The notes beneath the pieces were generated by a model. It was not told the origin of the DNA and did not search any database. It saw only the letters and a program-made list of their open reading frames with translations. Of a stretch of DNA of 64,000 nt, positions 1 through 8,303 are shown piece after piece. The position numbers and the translations under genes were made by a program. Source of the stretch: Armatimonadota bacterium (GTDB lineage Bacteria; Armatimonadota; Fimbriimonadia; Fimbriimonadales; Fimbriimonadaceae); contig JAFDWR010000001.1 in NCBI GenBank assembly GCA_018268355.1, positions 1,017,858 to 1,081,857 on the forward strand, written 5' to 3'. Positions within the stretch are counted from its first letter, which is position 1. Each line of letters begins with the position of its first letter.

Positions 1-1
1 C

Positions 2-277
2 CCAGTGAAGGTCGAACCCGAACCCAAGGTCCCCGCCGAGATCGCCGCTGCCCTCGCCTCCGCTTCCCCCCTCGCCCAGGAGACCTGGGCGAGCATCACA
101 CCGATGGCCCGGCGCGACTGGATCTTCTGGATCGTCTCCGCCAAGAAGGCCGAGACCCGCACCAAGCGACTCGAGGTCGCCCTCTCCAAGCTCTCTGCCG
201 GCAACCGCCGCCCCTGCTGCTTCGACCGCACGGGGATGTATGACAAGAGCCTCAGCTGTCCCGTCGCCGAAGCCTGA
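2..277 (+). CDS. YdeI/OmdA-type protein, C-terminal part (5' end outside window)
   Basis: About 90 codons are open from the left edge to the TGA at 275-277. The segment 'PAEIAAALASASPLAQETWA' followed by 'RDWIFWIVSAKKAETRTKRL' matches the C-terminal helical part of YdeI/OmpD-associated proteins, where the W-I-x-x-A-K-x-x-E-T-R-x-R signature is typical. Family members usually have an upstream DUF1905-like barrel and run 150-200 aa, so most of the gene probably lies to the left. A GTG at 5 could act as a start, but a truncated view is more likely. The tail carries a CC pair ('RPCCF'). The physiological role is poorly defined (stress or bacteriocin protection in some members). Confidence 0.6.
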   Translation, partial: PVKVEPEPKVPAEIAAALASASPLAQETWASITPMARRDWIFWIVSAKKAETRTKRLEVALSKLSAGNRRPCCFDRTGMYDKSLSCPVAEA

Positions 278-327
278 GAGGGGGCTCGCGCTTCCCCCGG
301 CTTGAACGGGGTAAACCCCAAGCTCCC

Positions 328-1644
328 ATGCTCCTCATCGCCGTTGCAGGGCCCGTGGGGGCCGGAAAGAGCACCCTCCTGCTCGGCGTAGCCCAGGCGC
401 TCATCGAAAAGGGTCAGAGTGTAGCGGGTTTTATCCAAGTCGCGGGGGAGCGGCAGCAGCCAGGACGGGGAGCCGACACCTACGACCTCGTCGAGATTCC
501 CAGCCTGCAAAAGACGCCGTGGGCGGTCCGCGACGAGACCCTCTCCCCGCCCTACCGCTTCCTCCCGAGCGAGCGAAAGGTCCCGCCCGCCGAGGTCGTC
601 ATCCTCGACGAGATCGGACGCGAGGAAATCGAAGGTCGGGGGCATTCAAGCCTGCTAGAAAGCGTCCGCTGCGAAGTTCTCATCCTCGGAGTGCGGGACA
701 CCAACGTGAGCGCGGTGGAGGAGAGGCTTGGACGCCGGTTCGATCTCGTGATCCATCCCAACGACAAAGCCGCGAAGACCCGGCTCCTGCGGCTCGCGAT
801 TGGACCGACCGATTGGGAGTCGATCGGACTCTTCGGCGCGGCCTCCGGCGGGGTCGAAGCCACCCTGGGGACCGGACTCCATGCCCTCCAGCTCCCCGGG
901 CGGGGCCAACTGCTCTCCACGCTCCAAGCCATCGTCCTCACCGCCGCCGCCGAGGGCCTGCGCGAACCCGCCCGGGTGGGTTGGGTCAGCGTCGTCTCCG
1001 CGGGTCTCAAGGCCGCCCTGCCGAGCGGCTCAAAGGTGCGACCGATGGTCGCGATCGTGGTCCAAGGTGGCCTTTTCGCCCTCGCCATCCGGATGCTCGG
1101 GCTGACCCGCCTCGCGGCCTTCGTGGGCGGCTTCCTGGTCGGGGCATGGGCGATGGCCCAGGGCATCTTGCTCCAATGGCTTTTGGTCGGGAGCGCGCTC
1201 GGCCAGGCGGTCGACCCGCTTGCCCGGTGGATCGCAGACCGGCTTCACCTCGGTCACCTCTCAACGCTCTGGATTTTGGCGGGCCTGGTCCTCCTCGCGG
1301 GCGGGCTGACGGGGTTGATCGTCACCGCCTTTTGGTCTTCGCGCCAGAAGCGCCTGTCGATGCTGCGGACCCAAACCGCCCCGACGAAGACGGCGAGACC
1401 GTGGCTCGGACAGGTGGCATTTTTCCTCCCCACCTTGGTCGTGCTTAGCATCCTCGTCGCAACGGGATCGACCTGGGAGGCGGCAGGTTGGATCGCGCTG
1501 CGCGCAATAGGCATCAGCCTTGCGCTCGCCGCGATTCTCAGCCTGGTGCGAGTCGAAAAGTGCCTTGCTTGCCTCAGCCGGTACGGCTTCGACGGCCCCG
1601 CCCATGCACTGTCGGTTGCCCTTCGCCGACGCCAAGTCGGTTAA
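328..1644 (+). CDS. THEP1-like P-loop NTPase fused to a polytopic membrane domain
   Basis: The 438-aa product has two parts. Residues 1-160 form a P-loop NTPase: Walker A 'GPVGAGKST' at 8-16 and a Walker B-like 'VVILDEIGREE' at 90-100, the layout of THEP1-type nucleoside-triphosphatases (NTPase_1 family, about 170-190 aa alone). Residues 165-438 contain four or more hydrophobic segments, near 240-290, 312-335, 362-385 and 388-408. The stretch 'SGSKVRPMVAIVVQGGLFAL' resembles membrane proteins of the ECF S-component type, but this is a weak impression. The gene starts at ATG 328, 50 nt after the previous stop. Fusion of a soluble THEP1-like NTPase to its own membrane domain is unusual. Substrate unknown; energised transport or membrane signalling is a guess. 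Confidence 0.65.
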   Translation: MLLIAVAGPVGAGKSTLLLGVAQALIEKGQSVAGFIQVAGERQQPGRGADTYDLVEIPSLQKTPWAVRDETLSPPYRFLPSERKVPPAEVVILDEIGREEIEGRGHSSLLESVRCEVLILGVRDTNVSAVEERLGRRFDLVIHPNDKAAKTRLLRLAIGPTDWESIGLFGAASGGVEATLGTGLHALQLPGRGQLLSTLQAIVLTAAAEGLREPARVGWVSVVSAGLKAALPSGSKVRPMVAIVVQGGLFALAIRMLGLTRLAAFVGGFLVGAWAMAQGILLQWLLVGSALGQAVDPLARWIADRLHLGHLSTLWILAGLVLLAGGLTGLIVTAFWSSRQKRLSMLRTQTAPTKTARPWLGQVAFFLPTLVVLSILVATGSTWEAAGWIALRAIGISLALAAILSLVRVEKCLACLSRYGFDGPAHALSVALRRRQVG

Positions 1645-1698
1645 CACTCGAACAAACCGCAAACGGGCCAAAGAGATTGGCGTAGAAAGCCCTACCTT

Positions 1699-2553
1699 AT
1701 GGCGAATCTCACCTTTGACCTTGCCAACGACCTCAAGATTAACCGCCTCGGCTATGGCGCGATGCGCCTCACCGGCGAAGGGGTTTGGGGCGATCCCCCC
1801 GCCCATGTCGACCCGATTGCGATCCTGCGACGTGCGGTGGAGCTCGGTGCGAACTTCATCGACACCGCCGACGCCTACGGCCCCGCCACCAACGAGGACC
1901 AGATCCGCGAAGCCCTCTATCCCTACGACGGCATCGTCATCGCCACCAAGGGCGGCCTCGTTCGCCCCGGCCCGATGCAGTGGTCTCCGTGCGGTCGGCC
2001 GGACTACCTTCGCCAGTGCGTCGAAATGAGCCTTCGCCGCCTAAAGGTGGAGCGCATCGACCTTTGGCAGCTTCACCGGATCGACCCCGAGGTTCCCGTC
2101 GCTGACCAAATTGGCGCCCTTACCGACCTGCAATCTCAGGGCAAGATCAAGCACCTGGGGCTCAGCCAAGTCACGGTTGACGAACTCAAGGAGGTCCAGA
2201 AGCTCGCCACGATCGTGAGCGTGCAAAACCTCTATAACCTTGTCGATCGAAGTTCGGAGGACGTGCTCCACTACTGCGAGGAGCAAAAGATCGGCTTCAT
2301 CCCGTGGTTCCCGGTCGCGAGCGGCGACCTTGCTAAGCCGGGCGGCGCACTCGAGCCGATCATGGCCGAAACCGGGCACACCGCAGCCCAGATCTCCCTG
2401 GCATGGCTGCTCCAGAAGTCGCCGGTGATGCTCCCGATCCCGGGAACGTCGTCGCTTGCCCACCTCGAGGAGAACATGAAGGCGGCGGAGATCACTCTGT
2501 CGGGAGAGATCATGGCCCAGCTCGACGCGATAAGCACCAACGTCCCCGCCTAA
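1699..2553 (+). CDS. Aldo/keto reductase
   Basis: The 284-aa product is a complete NAD(P)H-dependent aldo/keto reductase barrel. The tetrad is visible: D55 in 'FIDTADAYG', Y60, K84 in 'VIATKGG' and H126 in 'LWQLHRID'. The C-terminal cofactor signature appears as 'MLPIPGTSSLAHLEENM'. Length and the 'GYGAMRLTG' opening fit the bacterial subfamily that reduces small carbonyl compounds; the natural substrate cannot be read from sequence. ATG 1699 is the only sensible start, 54 nt after the NTPase gene on the same strand, so the two may be cotranscribed. A strong terminator follows the stop codon. Confidence 0.9.
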   Translation: MANLTFDLANDLKINRLGYGAMRLTGEGVWGDPPAHVDPIAILRRAVELGANFIDTADAYGPATNEDQIREALYPYDGIVIATKGGLVRPGPMQWSPCGRPDYLRQCVEMSLRRLKVERIDLWQLHRIDPEVPVADQIGALTDLQSQGKIKHLGLSQVTVDELKEVQKLATIVSVQNLYNLVDRSSEDVLHYCEEQKIGFIPWFPVASGDLAKPGGALEPIMAETGHTAAQISLAWLLQKSPVMLPIPGTSSLAHLEENMKAAEITLSGEIMAQLDAISTNVPA

Positions 2554-2565
2554 GCGGGGTCATTT

Positions 2566-2602
2566 CGGGGAGTAGCCCTTCGCTGGGGCTGCTCCCCGTT
2601 TT
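2566..2602. terminator. Bidirectional intrinsic terminator
   Basis: A 13-bp stem (one T-G wobble) pairs 2566-2578 with 2586-2598 around a 7-nt loop, followed by TTTT on the plus strand. It lies between the convergent aldo/keto reductase and pullulanase genes and can serve both. Confidence 0.8.
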
Positions 2603-2606
2603 GCGT

Positions 2607-5054
2607 TTAGTCCCGGCGGAAAACGGCGTAACTGAGGCCGGGCATGAGGCGTTCCGATGATCCCGGAGCACCCGCCACGAGCCGCCAACCCGTCATCGAC
2701 AGGTTCTTCGCCTCGCGGGACGTGTTGAACACGACTGCGATTCGCTTCCAACTGTCGCCCGCCCCCGCACCATCGAGGTCGAGGCCAACGAGGCCCGCCG
2801 CGAGACCATTCATCCGCTTGCTCAGTCGGCGGATTTGGCTCGCCTGGCTGAGCCGAAGCGCCGGATGAGCGCGACGAAGTGCGATGAGGTCGCGAACCCG
2901 GCTCGCCATCGGCCAAAACTTCTCCGCACGCTTCCAATTGAACTGGTTGACCGAATCGCCCGCGTTGTAGCTGTTGGCGATCCCGCCCTTCGTCCGCCCA
3001 ATCTCGCTGCCACCCTCGAGGAACGGGATGCCCTGGCTCAGGATGACCATCGCAAGTCCGAGCTCGACTGACCGGTCCTGTTCGGGGCCCTTGATCAGGC
3101 GTTCGACCTTGTCGCGAAGGCTCAGATCGTCATGCGCGGAAACATAGTTCACGGTCTCTTCCGGGCTGGTCGCAAAGCGGTCGATGGAGCCCTGGAGGAC
3201 GTCCACGACGTCCGACTCGCGCCCAACAAGCCCCATCATCGCGCCGCCCACGTTGCCATTGGTGTCGCCACGCACCACCCCGCGAAAATCGTCGTTGAAG
3301 ACCGCGACTCTCAGTCCCTTTTGGGATCCCTTGGGGAATCGGTTGGGTCCACCGCCCGTCCAAGGCTCGCCATAGATCACCGCGTTCGGGTTCACCCGCC
3401 GGATCGCTTGGGCGAGGTCGGCCACCGTGTTCCGCGTGAACATGCCGAGCAGGTCGAACCGGTAGCCGTCGATCTTGTACTCACGGGTCCAGAAGGTGAG
3501 GCTGTCGCGGATGAACTTCAGCACCATCGGTCGCTCGTCGTGGAGGGCGTTGCCCACGCCACTTTCGTTCAGCACGTCGCCACGATCGTTGGTTCGGAAG
3601 TAGAAGTACGGCGCGGCCGCCCAAAACGCCGACTTCGGTCCTTCGCTGGGCACCGAGTGGTTGTAGACGACGTCGAGAACCACGCCGAGGCCGTTCTCGT
3701 GGAGGCCTTGGATCATCCGCTTGGTGTCGCGAATTGTCACCGTGGGGTCCGAGGCGCGGGTGCTGTATTGCTCTTCGGGAACGTTGAAGAGGGTCGTTTC
3801 ATAGCCCCAGTTGTAGTTCGACGAATGATCCGGATTGAAGTTCTGGATCGGCAAGAGGTGGACGTGAGTGACGCCGAGCCACTTCAGGTAGCTCAGACCG
3901 GTCGGGATCGTGCCTGGCTGGGTGCCGGGTTCAACCATGCCGAGGTATTTGCCCCGCCATTCGGGTCGCACGCCGCTCGTGGGGCTGCTCGTGAAGTCGC
4001 GGACGTGGACCTCGTAGAGGACGGCGTCGGTCTGTGACTTGAGCGTTTGGAACTTCGTCGCGTCCCACCCGCTCGGGTTCGTCTTGTTTAGGTCGATGAG
4101 GGCCGACCATTTGCTGTCCGCAGTCGCGGCGGTGCCATAGATGTCGGCGGCGCGGGTGACGTCGCGGTCGTTGGCGAATTCGTATTGGTAAAGCGCACCG
4201 GTGAGGTTTCGGTCCACCGTCGCCGCCCAGGTGCCTTTCGGTCCCTTGCTCATCGGAACGCGCAGTTCGCGGCCATCTTGGCGGACGATCAAGTTCACCT
4301 TGTCACTCGGCGGTGACCAAACGCGGAAGGCAGTCCGGTTACCCTGCACCTTCGCGCCGAGGTCGTTACCGGTGTAGGTCCACTCACTCCCATCGAGGAC
4401 GCCGCGCGCGACCACGGTTCGGTCCTTCTCACGACCAACGCGAATCGTCAGCCCCTTGCCGAGATCATCGGGATCGAGGGGCCGCTCCAGCTCCAAGGTG
4501 AAGGATTGGGCGAGACCAGAGGGCTTGTAGGGCGCGGGGGCGACGGTTGGTCGCGGAACCTCGGTCGGATGTTGAAGCGAATTCCGGAGGGTCTTCGCGC
4601 GGAAGTCGGCAATGAACCGAACGAGGGTCGCGGTGGGGACTTCAATGGCGAGGTTCGCTCCTCCCGGCACAAAGTCGGCACCGAAGTTCTTGTCCCAGTT
4701 GCCGCCCATTGCGAGCTTGTACTCGTACCGCCCCTTGGGCAAAACCGCGATCAACTCGTAGCGATCACCGCCAAGCGGGACCATCTCGGTGGAGCGGTCA
4801 CTGGGGTCCCAGTCCGACCCGCCAAGCGCGCTCTGAAACGTTCCTGGCAGGTTGACGAAGCTCCTGGACGGTGCTTGCTTCGCCCTTTCCCGCGCCTCCA
4901 CACTTTTCACCTTCACCATCGCTTTGCCGCGAACTACGGTGATCCGGTTGCGGGCTTCCTCCGCGGTGGCGGGGTTTTGGAGCCAAACCGTGATCGTGCT
5001 TCGCGAGTCCAGGAACGCGGGGGGAGGGGGAGCGAAGAGCTGGACGAAGAGCAT
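2607..5054 (-). CDS. pulA: Type I pullulanase (GH13), exported
   Basis: The 815-aa alpha-amylase superfamily enzyme hydrolyses alpha-1,6 branch points of pullulan or glycogen. The type I pullulanase signature 'YNWGY' is at 414-418. Catalytic residues are D534 in 'GYRFDLLGMF', E563 in 'VIYGEPW' and D642 in 'SAHDDLSL'. Ahead of the barrel are an X25-like starch-related domain (about 70-140, 'KGRYEYKLAMGGNWD'), a second beta-domain and a CBM48-like segment (about 240-300). A short hydrophobic N-terminus 'MLFVQLFAPPPPAF' is a weak export signal, so secretion is inferred. A TAGCCT element ends 6 nt before the ATG, a possible leaderless arrangement. The gene is convergent with the reductase and divergent from ppx. 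Confidence 0.93.
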   Translation of the reverse strand: MLFVQLFAPPPPAFLDSRSTITVWLQNPATAEEARNRITVVRGKAMVKVKSVEARERAKQAPSRSFVNLPGTFQSALGGSDWDPSDRSTEMVPLGGDRYELIAVLPKGRYEYKLAMGGNWDKNFGADFVPGGANLAIEVPTATLVRFIADFRAKTLRNSLQHPTEVPRPTVAPAPYKPSGLAQSFTLELERPLDPDDLGKGLTIRVGREKDRTVVARGVLDGSEWTYTGNDLGAKVQGNRTAFRVWSPPSDKVNLIVRQDGRELRVPMSKGPKGTWAATVDRNLTGALYQYEFANDRDVTRAADIYGTAATADSKWSALIDLNKTNPSGWDATKFQTLKSQTDAVLYEVHVRDFTSSPTSGVRPEWRGKYLGMVEPGTQPGTIPTGLSYLKWLGVTHVHLLPIQNFNPDHSSNYNWGYETTLFNVPEEQYSTRASDPTVTIRDTKRMIQGLHENGLGVVLDVVYNHSVPSEGPKSAFWAAAPYFYFRTNDRGDVLNESGVGNALHDERPMVLKFIRDSLTFWTREYKIDGYRFDLLGMFTRNTVADLAQAIRRVNPNAVIYGEPWTGGGPNRFPKGSQKGLRVAVFNDDFRGVVRGDTNGNVGGAMMGLVGRESDVVDVLQGSIDRFATSPEETVNYVSAHDDLSLRDKVERLIKGPEQDRSVELGLAMVILSQGIPFLEGGSEIGRTKGGIANSYNAGDSVNQFNWKRAEKFWPMASRVRDLIALRRAHPALRLSQASQIRRLSKRMNGLAAGLVGLDLDGAGAGDSWKRIAVVFNTSREAKNLSMTGWRLVAGAPGSSERLMPGLSYAVFRRD

Positions 5055-5126
5055 GAGAAAAGGCTACCGCAGGGCACCCCTCGTAGAAATGTTAAGGCGA
5101 CCCATAATCTAACCTACGAAACGCTC

Positions 5127-6035
5127 ATGCGCAGAATCTTCGCCGCCGCCGATATTGGAAGCAACACCGCCCATCTTTTGGTCGCGGCGACCGATGGCGA
5201 GCTGGTCACCCGGCTCGACAACGTCAACGAATGGATCGCGCTGGGCGAAACCGTCGCCCGGCTGGGGGAGATTCCCGAGGAGCGCATTGAACAGCTCGTG
5301 CGCGCGATGCGTGAGTTCAAGCGCGTGGCGACCCTGAGAAAGGCCGAGGGCCTCTACGTTTTTGCGACCGAGGCAATGCGCGCCGCCTCGAATCACCGTG
5401 AGGTCCTTCGGACCATTCTGCGCGAGACTGGAGTTGAGGTTGAGATCATCTCGCCGCGCCGTGAGGCTGAACTCAGCTGCATCGGCATCCAGCTCGACAC
5501 CGAACACGTCAACCCGACCGTGATGATCGAAGTGGGCGGCGGGAGCGCGCAGGCGGGACTTGTCAATGAAGGCACCCTTGGCGACGAGATCAGCCTGCCG
5601 CTGGGCACCGGCCGCGTCGTCGCTCAAACCGGGGTGGCAGGGCTTTGTTCCGCCGCTACGCTTCAGGAGGCGAAGGAGTGGATTCACGCCGAGATGATCA
5701 AGATCCCGTTTGATCCCGCCGAGGCTCGCATTGTCGTCAGCGGTGGCGTCGCGCGCGGCATCTGGCGCGCGCTCCATCCGGATGGCGAGAAGGAGATTCA
5801 ACTCTTCGAGCTCGACTACCTGGTCGAGGCGACCTCGCGGTTGCCGGTCGACCGCGTGATCGAACGGTTCAACGTCAAGCCCAAGCGGGCGGGCACGCTC
5901 CTCGTCGGCTCGATGGTCTACGGGGCGTTCCTCAGGCGGTTCGATGCCACGTCGATGCTCGTCAGCGAATTCGGCGTCCGTGAGGGCGCGGTGATCCAAA
6001 TGGCCAAAGGGAAGGTGAGCCTATGTCGCCTCTAA
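5127..6035 (+). CDS. ppx: Exopolyphosphatase / Ppx-GppA phosphatase
   Basis: The 302-aa protein of the ASKHA fold removes terminal phosphates from polyphosphate (or from pppGpp in GppA-like members). Family motifs are 'AAADIGSNTAHLLVA' near the N-terminus (phosphate 1 loop), 'FATEAMRAASN' and 'MIEVGGGSAQ' (phosphate 2). It has the short form, two ASKHA subdomains without the C-terminal HD domain of E. coli Ppx. The start is set at ATG 5127 because the phosphate 1 motif begins there; the frame is open further upstream but that part lies opposite the pullulanase gene. The last 13 nt overlap ppk, so synthesis and breakdown of polyphosphate are translationally linked. Confidence 0.9.
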   Translation: MRRIFAAADIGSNTAHLLVAATDGELVTRLDNVNEWIALGETVARLGEIPEERIEQLVRAMREFKRVATLRKAEGLYVFATEAMRAASNHREVLRTILRETGVEVEIISPRREAELSCIGIQLDTEHVNPTVMIEVGGGSAQAGLVNEGTLGDEISLPLGTGRVVAQTGVAGLCSAATLQEAKEWIHAEMIKIPFDPAEARIVVSGGVARGIWRALHPDGEKEIQLFELDYLVEATSRLPVDRVIERFNVKPKRAGTLLVGSMVYGAFLRRFDATSMLVSEFGVREGAVIQMAKGKVSLCRL

Positions 6036-8122
6036 AAAAGCCGGCCAGCGGCGGAGAGGGACTCTATCTCAACCGCGAACTCAGCTGGCTTGAGTTCAAC
6101 GAGCGCGTCCTCGAGCAAGCGCGGTCCAGCGCGACCCCTCTCCTGGAGCGACTTCGGTTTCTTTCAATTTTCGAGTCGAACCTCGACGAGTTTTTCATGG
6201 TTCGCGTTTCGGGCCTCATCGAGCAGTTTGAAAGCGGGGTCATCGAGCGCTCGCCCGACGGCCTCACCCCCAACGACCAGCTCGCTCGGATATCGGAAAC
6301 CGCCACCCCGCTCCGACGCCAAGCCGCCGAGGTCTACGCGGAAGTCATGCAGAGCCTGGCCGCGGAGAAGATCGCGATTCGGCGATTTACCGACCTTACC
6401 GAGAAGCAGCAAGCCGACCTGAGCGAGCGGTTCCGCCAAGAGGTGTTTCCGCTGCTCACGCCCCTCATCCTGAGCCCCGCGCCGAGTGTGCCGTTCATCT
6501 CGAACCGCTCGCTGAACCTCGCGGTCCTGCTCCGCGATGGCCAAGACGTCCGGATTGCCCGCATCAAGGTGCCATCGATCCTTGCGCGGGCGCTCGCGAT
6601 CCCGCGCACGAAGTACGAATTCGTCCTCGCCGAAGACCTTATCGCCGAGCACCTGGACCTGATGTTCCCTGGCGTGGAAGTCCAAGGCTCGTGGCAGTTC
6701 CGCGTGATCCGCGACGCCGACGTCGAGCTTCGCGAGATCGAAGCCGCCGACCTCATTGCCTCCATCGAGGAAACGCTGCGACTTCGGCGATTTGGCGATC
6801 CTGTCTTGCTACAGGTCGAGGACCGGATGCCCGAAGACGTCCGCGACAAGCTCATGCACCTGCTGAACTTGGAGCCCGACGACGTCCAGGTGCTTACCGG
6901 ACTCCTCGACTTCGCCGTCCTTTCCGAAATCGCTCGCATCGACCGTCCTGACCTCCGCTTCCCGCCCCACGCGCCATTCGTCAGTGATCGACTTTCGACC
7001 TCCACGGCCCTGTTCGAGACGATCCGCGAGCAGGACGTCCTTGTCCATCACCCCTACGACTCGTTCCGGTGCGTCGAGGCGTTTGTCGCGAGTGCGCACA
7101 CCGATCCGGACGTTATCGGCATCAAGCAAACGCTCTACCGAGTGGGCAAGGAATCGCCGATCGTCGAATCGCTCCTCTCCGCCGCCGAGGATGGCAAGCA
7201 GGTCGCCGCGATGGTCGAGCTGAAGGCGCGATTTGACGAGAGCAACAACCTCATCTGGGCGCGAACGCTGGAGCAAGCGGGCGTCCACGTCACCTACGGC
7301 TTTGCCGACCTTAAGACCCACAGCAAGCTCTGCCTGGTGGTCCGTCGTGAGACCGAAGGGGTGAAGACTTATGCTCACATCGGCACGGGTAACTACAACC
7401 CGTTGACTTCGCGGACTTATACTGATCTAGGTCTCTTCACCTGCGACCCCGAGATCACCCAGGACATCAGCGAGCTCTTTAACTACCTCACCGGATTCAG
7501 TAAGCAAGGCACCTATCGCCAGCTCCTCGTTGCCCCGGTGAACCTTCGCGAAGGCATCTTGGAACGGATCAAGCGCGAAGTAGCGGCTCAAAAGGCCACC
7601 GGCAAGGGGCGAATCATCTTCAAAGTCAACTCGCTCGTCGATCCCGAGGCGATTGACGCCCTCTACGCAGCCTCCCAATCGGGCGTGCAGATCGACCTCA
7701 TCGTGCGCGGCATCTGCTGCCTGCGACCCGGGCGAAAGGGCGTCAGCGAGACGATTCGGGTCCGCAGCATTGTCGGTCAATTCCTTGAACACTCCCGCGC
7801 CTATTTCTTCGGCAACTCCGGCGACCCCGAGGTGCTCATCGGCTCGGCGGACCTCATGCGCCGAAACCTCGACCGCCGGGTTGAGGTCCTTTGCCCTGTC
7901 CGCGACCCGAACCTCATCCAGCTCGTGCTCGAGAACGTCCTTGAACCTGCGCTGAAGGACAATCAGCAGGCCTGGAGCCTGGACGAGTTTGGTGACTACC
8001 ATCGCGTCGAATCGAACGGCGAACCGCCCTTTTCGTCCCAGAATTGGCTCATGGCGAACCCCGCCTCGAAGTCGATTTCGGCCCAGCCGCGGCGTCGCCG
8101 AAAATCTCCGCGATCCTGGTAG
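6023..8122 (+). CDS. ppk1: Polyphosphate kinase 1
   Basis: The 699-aa product matches full-length PPK1, which makes polyphosphate from ATP. The N-terminal domain opens with 'LNRELSWLEFNERVLEQA' (16-33). The autophosphorylated histidine is H433 in 'LKTHSKLCLV', and the second conserved histidine is H452 in 'YAHIGTGNYNP'. A later His in 'FLEHSRAYFFGN' matches the third conserved position. Both phospholipase-D-like halves are present. It overlaps ppx by 13 nt in another frame, so the pair is one operon. The end is followed by an intergenic stretch rich in hairpins and a clear terminator. Confidence 0.96.
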   Translation: MSPLKKPASGGEGLYLNRELSWLEFNERVLEQARSSATPLLERLRFLSIFESNLDEFFMVRVSGLIEQFESGVIERSPDGLTPNDQLARISETATPLRRQAAEVYAEVMQSLAAEKIAIRRFTDLTEKQQADLSERFRQEVFPLLTPLILSPAPSVPFISNRSLNLAVLLRDGQDVRIARIKVPSILARALAIPRTKYEFVLAEDLIAEHLDLMFPGVEVQGSWQFRVIRDADVELREIEAADLIASIEETLRLRRFGDPVLLQVEDRMPEDVRDKLMHLLNLEPDDVQVLTGLLDFAVLSEIARIDRPDLRFPPHAPFVSDRLSTSTALFETIREQDVLVHHPYDSFRCVEAFVASAHTDPDVIGIKQTLYRVGKESPIVESLLSAAEDGKQVAAMVELKARFDESNNLIWARTLEQAGVHVTYGFADLKTHSKLCLVVRRETEGVKTYAHIGTGNYNPLTSRTYTDLGLFTCDPEITQDISELFNYLTGFSKQGTYRQLLVAPVNLREGILERIKREVAAQKATGKGRIIFKVNSLVDPEAIDALYAASQSGVQIDLIVRGICCLRPGRKGVSETIRVRSIVGQFLEHSRAYFFGNSGDPEVLIGSADLMRRNLDRRVEVLCPVRDPNLIQLVLENVLEPALKDNQQAWSLDEFGDYHRVESNGEPPFSSQNWLMANPASKSISAQPRRRRKSPRSW

Positions 8123-8148
8123 TTTTACTAGGCCAATGGGGACAAACC

Positions 8149-8256
8149 AGGCCTATAGTGAAGGCATGGAAACGCCGCCGGACACAAACCGCGCGGTGGA
8201 GTCCTAAACGGGACGCCATCGCAAGATGTCGACCTCAAGTAGCGCCGAATAGGCCT
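8149..8256 (+). ncRNA. Candidate structured RNA or long 3' UTR downstream of ppk1
   Basis: The interval is bracketed by AGGCCTAT (8149-8156) and ATAGGCCT (8249-8256), which can pair over 8 bp. Inside are CATC-GCAA-GATG, a GNRA-capped hairpin (8208-8219), and a GGAC...GTCC stem enclosing the palindrome ACCGCGCGGT. An intrinsic terminator follows at 8264. No open frame of note lies here and the only next gene is antisense, so this is either a structured ppk1 tail or a separate small RNA. It matches no RNA family known to me; the palindromic AGGCCT core could pair by chance. Confidence 0.3.
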
Positions 8257-8263
8257 ACACGGA

Positions 8264-8300
8264 GGGCCCTCTTAGAGCGATCTGGGAGGGTCTTCTTTTT
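8264..8300 (+). terminator. Intrinsic terminator downstream of ppk1
   Basis: Ten or more base pairs (8267-8276 with 8281-8290) are capped by the tetraloop GCGA and followed by TCTTCTTTTT. It ends transcription from the ppx-ppk1 operon before the convergent tgt gene. Confidence 0.8.
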
Positions 8301-8303
8301 GTG

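Noticed and set aside
519-1448. 309-codon frame inside the THEP1-like gene
   Set aside because: Arg/Pro-rich shadow frame; Walker motifs are in the other frame.
3132-4037. Antisense frame in the pullulanase gene
   Set aside because: Low-information Arg/Val/Asp-rich product; pullulanase catalytic motifs lie on the other strand.
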